6,688 nt of DNA from an uncultured Selenomonas sp. Its GTDB lineage: Bacteria; Bacillota; Negativicutes; Selenomonadales; Selenomonadaceae. The notes beneath the pieces are model-generated. The model saw only the letters and a program-made list of their open reading frames with translations, was not told the DNA's origin and searched no databases. Below are positions 6,343 to 6,688 of the stretch, in pieces; position 1 is the stretch's first letter, and each line of letters begins with the position of its first letter. Both the position numbers and the translations under genes were made by a program. The stretch spans positions 1 through 6,688 of the forward strand of contig CAJPOT010000030.1 in the NCBI GenBank assembly GCA_905372355.1. Direction: 5' to 3'.

Positions 6343-6419
6343 GCGGTCGTAGCTCAGCTGGATAGAGCATCTGCCTCCTAAGCAGGGGGTCGCGCGTTCG
6401 AATCGCGCCGATCGCACCA
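6343..6419 (+). tRNA. tRNA-Arg (anticodon CCT)
   Basis: A full cloverleaf folds by hand. The acceptor stem GCGGTCG pairs with CGATCGC with one G-T pair; the D arm is GCTC/GAGC. The anticodon stem TCTGC/GCAGG closes the loop CTCCTAA with CCT at 6377-6379, and the T arm GCGCG/CGCGC holds loop TTCGAAT. The discriminator is A6416 and the CCA end is encoded (6417-6419). Anticodon CCT reads AGG, so this is the rare-codon arginine tRNA. The assignment to Arg follows from the anticodon. Confidence 0.96.
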
Positions 6420-6426
6420 TGAAAAT

Positions 6427-6460
6427 AAAGCCTGCACCTCTTCGGAGGACAGGCTTTTTT
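6427..6460. terminator. Terminator after tRNA-Arg, probably bidirectional
   Basis: AAAGCCTG (6427-6434) pairs with CAGGCTTT (6450-6457), and an inner CCTC/GAGG pair closes a TTCG tetraloop (6441-6444); there is a small asymmetric bulge between the two. The + strand tail is a run of six T. On the - strand the stem is followed by TTTATTTTC, so it can also serve the convergent gene at the right edge. Confidence 0.9.
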
Positions 6461-6484
6461 GCTGCATATTGATCTGCTGCACAC

Positions 6485-6688
6485 TCAGAGAAGCGGCGCC
6501 TTTTTCCTCGCTGCGTTGAGAAGGTCGCGGCAGCGTATGCCTTCCTCCGGCGAATAGGCGAGCGTGATGCGGCACTTCATGCCGTACTTTCCGTATTCCG
6601 CATTTCCCGGGCGGAAAATCGCTTCGATGCCCTTGACGTTCAGTTCCAAAAGCGGCTTGCTCGTCACATCGCGCACAAAGACGGCGAA
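6485..6688 (-). CDS. C-terminal part of an unrecognised protein (5' partial)
   Basis: On the - strand the frame is open from the right edge to TGA at 6487-6485, giving the last 67 residues of a protein whose start lies outside the window. A GTG at 6676 is in frame, but codons upstream of it are open and read FAVFV, so this is probably the end of a longer gene. The segment has alternating hydrophobic strands (FAVFVRDV, LLELNVKGIEAIF) and a Lys/Arg-rich tail ending RDLLNAARKKAPLL. I do not recognise the family. Its end is 24 bases from the shared terminator, which supports it being a real gene. Confidence 0.6.
   Translation of the reverse strand, partial: FAVFVRDVTSKPLLELNVKGIEAIFRPGNAEYGKYGMKCRITLAYSPEEGIRCRDLLNAARKKAPLL

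Overview
The window looks like a moderately high-GC, Firmicutes-type genome with strong Shine-Dalgarno sites, sigma-70-type promoters, compact rho-independent terminators and a tRNA with encoded CCA. A two-PRC-barrel protein, an MsrA-MsrB lipoprotein and a KtrB/KtrA pair would fit a diderm Firmicute of the Negativicutes (Selenomonas-like). That placement is inferred from gene content and style, not from a marker gene.

Left part (1-2200): a + strand pair, probably one operon. The first gene enters from outside the window. It starts with sixteen visible 42-bp tandem repeats, each coding a 14-residue Ala/Glu/Asp-rich unit with an Ala/Val heptad stripe, and ends in a TPR-like domain. The second gene has two PRC-barrel-like domains, about 105 residues of Pro/Ala/Glu-rich linker and a small conserved-looking C-terminal domain. 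A strong terminator closes the pair. The function of this pair is unknown, and it is the least explained part of the window.

Middle (2197-3996): a DinJ/RelB-YafQ type II toxin-antitoxin module with its own extended -10 promoter, placed directly on the T-tract of the preceding terminator. Then comes a bidirectional terminator shared with a convergent minus-strand gene for a lipoprotein-anchored MsrA-MsrB methionine sulfoxide reductase.

Right part (3997-6688): a divergent 255-bp intergenic region, then a ktrB-ktrA potassium-uptake operon (membrane subunit first, RCK gating subunit second). After it come a tRNA-Arg(CCT) with its own promoter and terminator, and the 3' end of an unrecognised minus-strand gene that runs off the window.

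The genes are mostly housekeeping or stress-related: envelope-protein repair, K+ homeostasis, a TA module and a tRNA. No CRISPR, insertion sequence, phage gene or defence system was seen.
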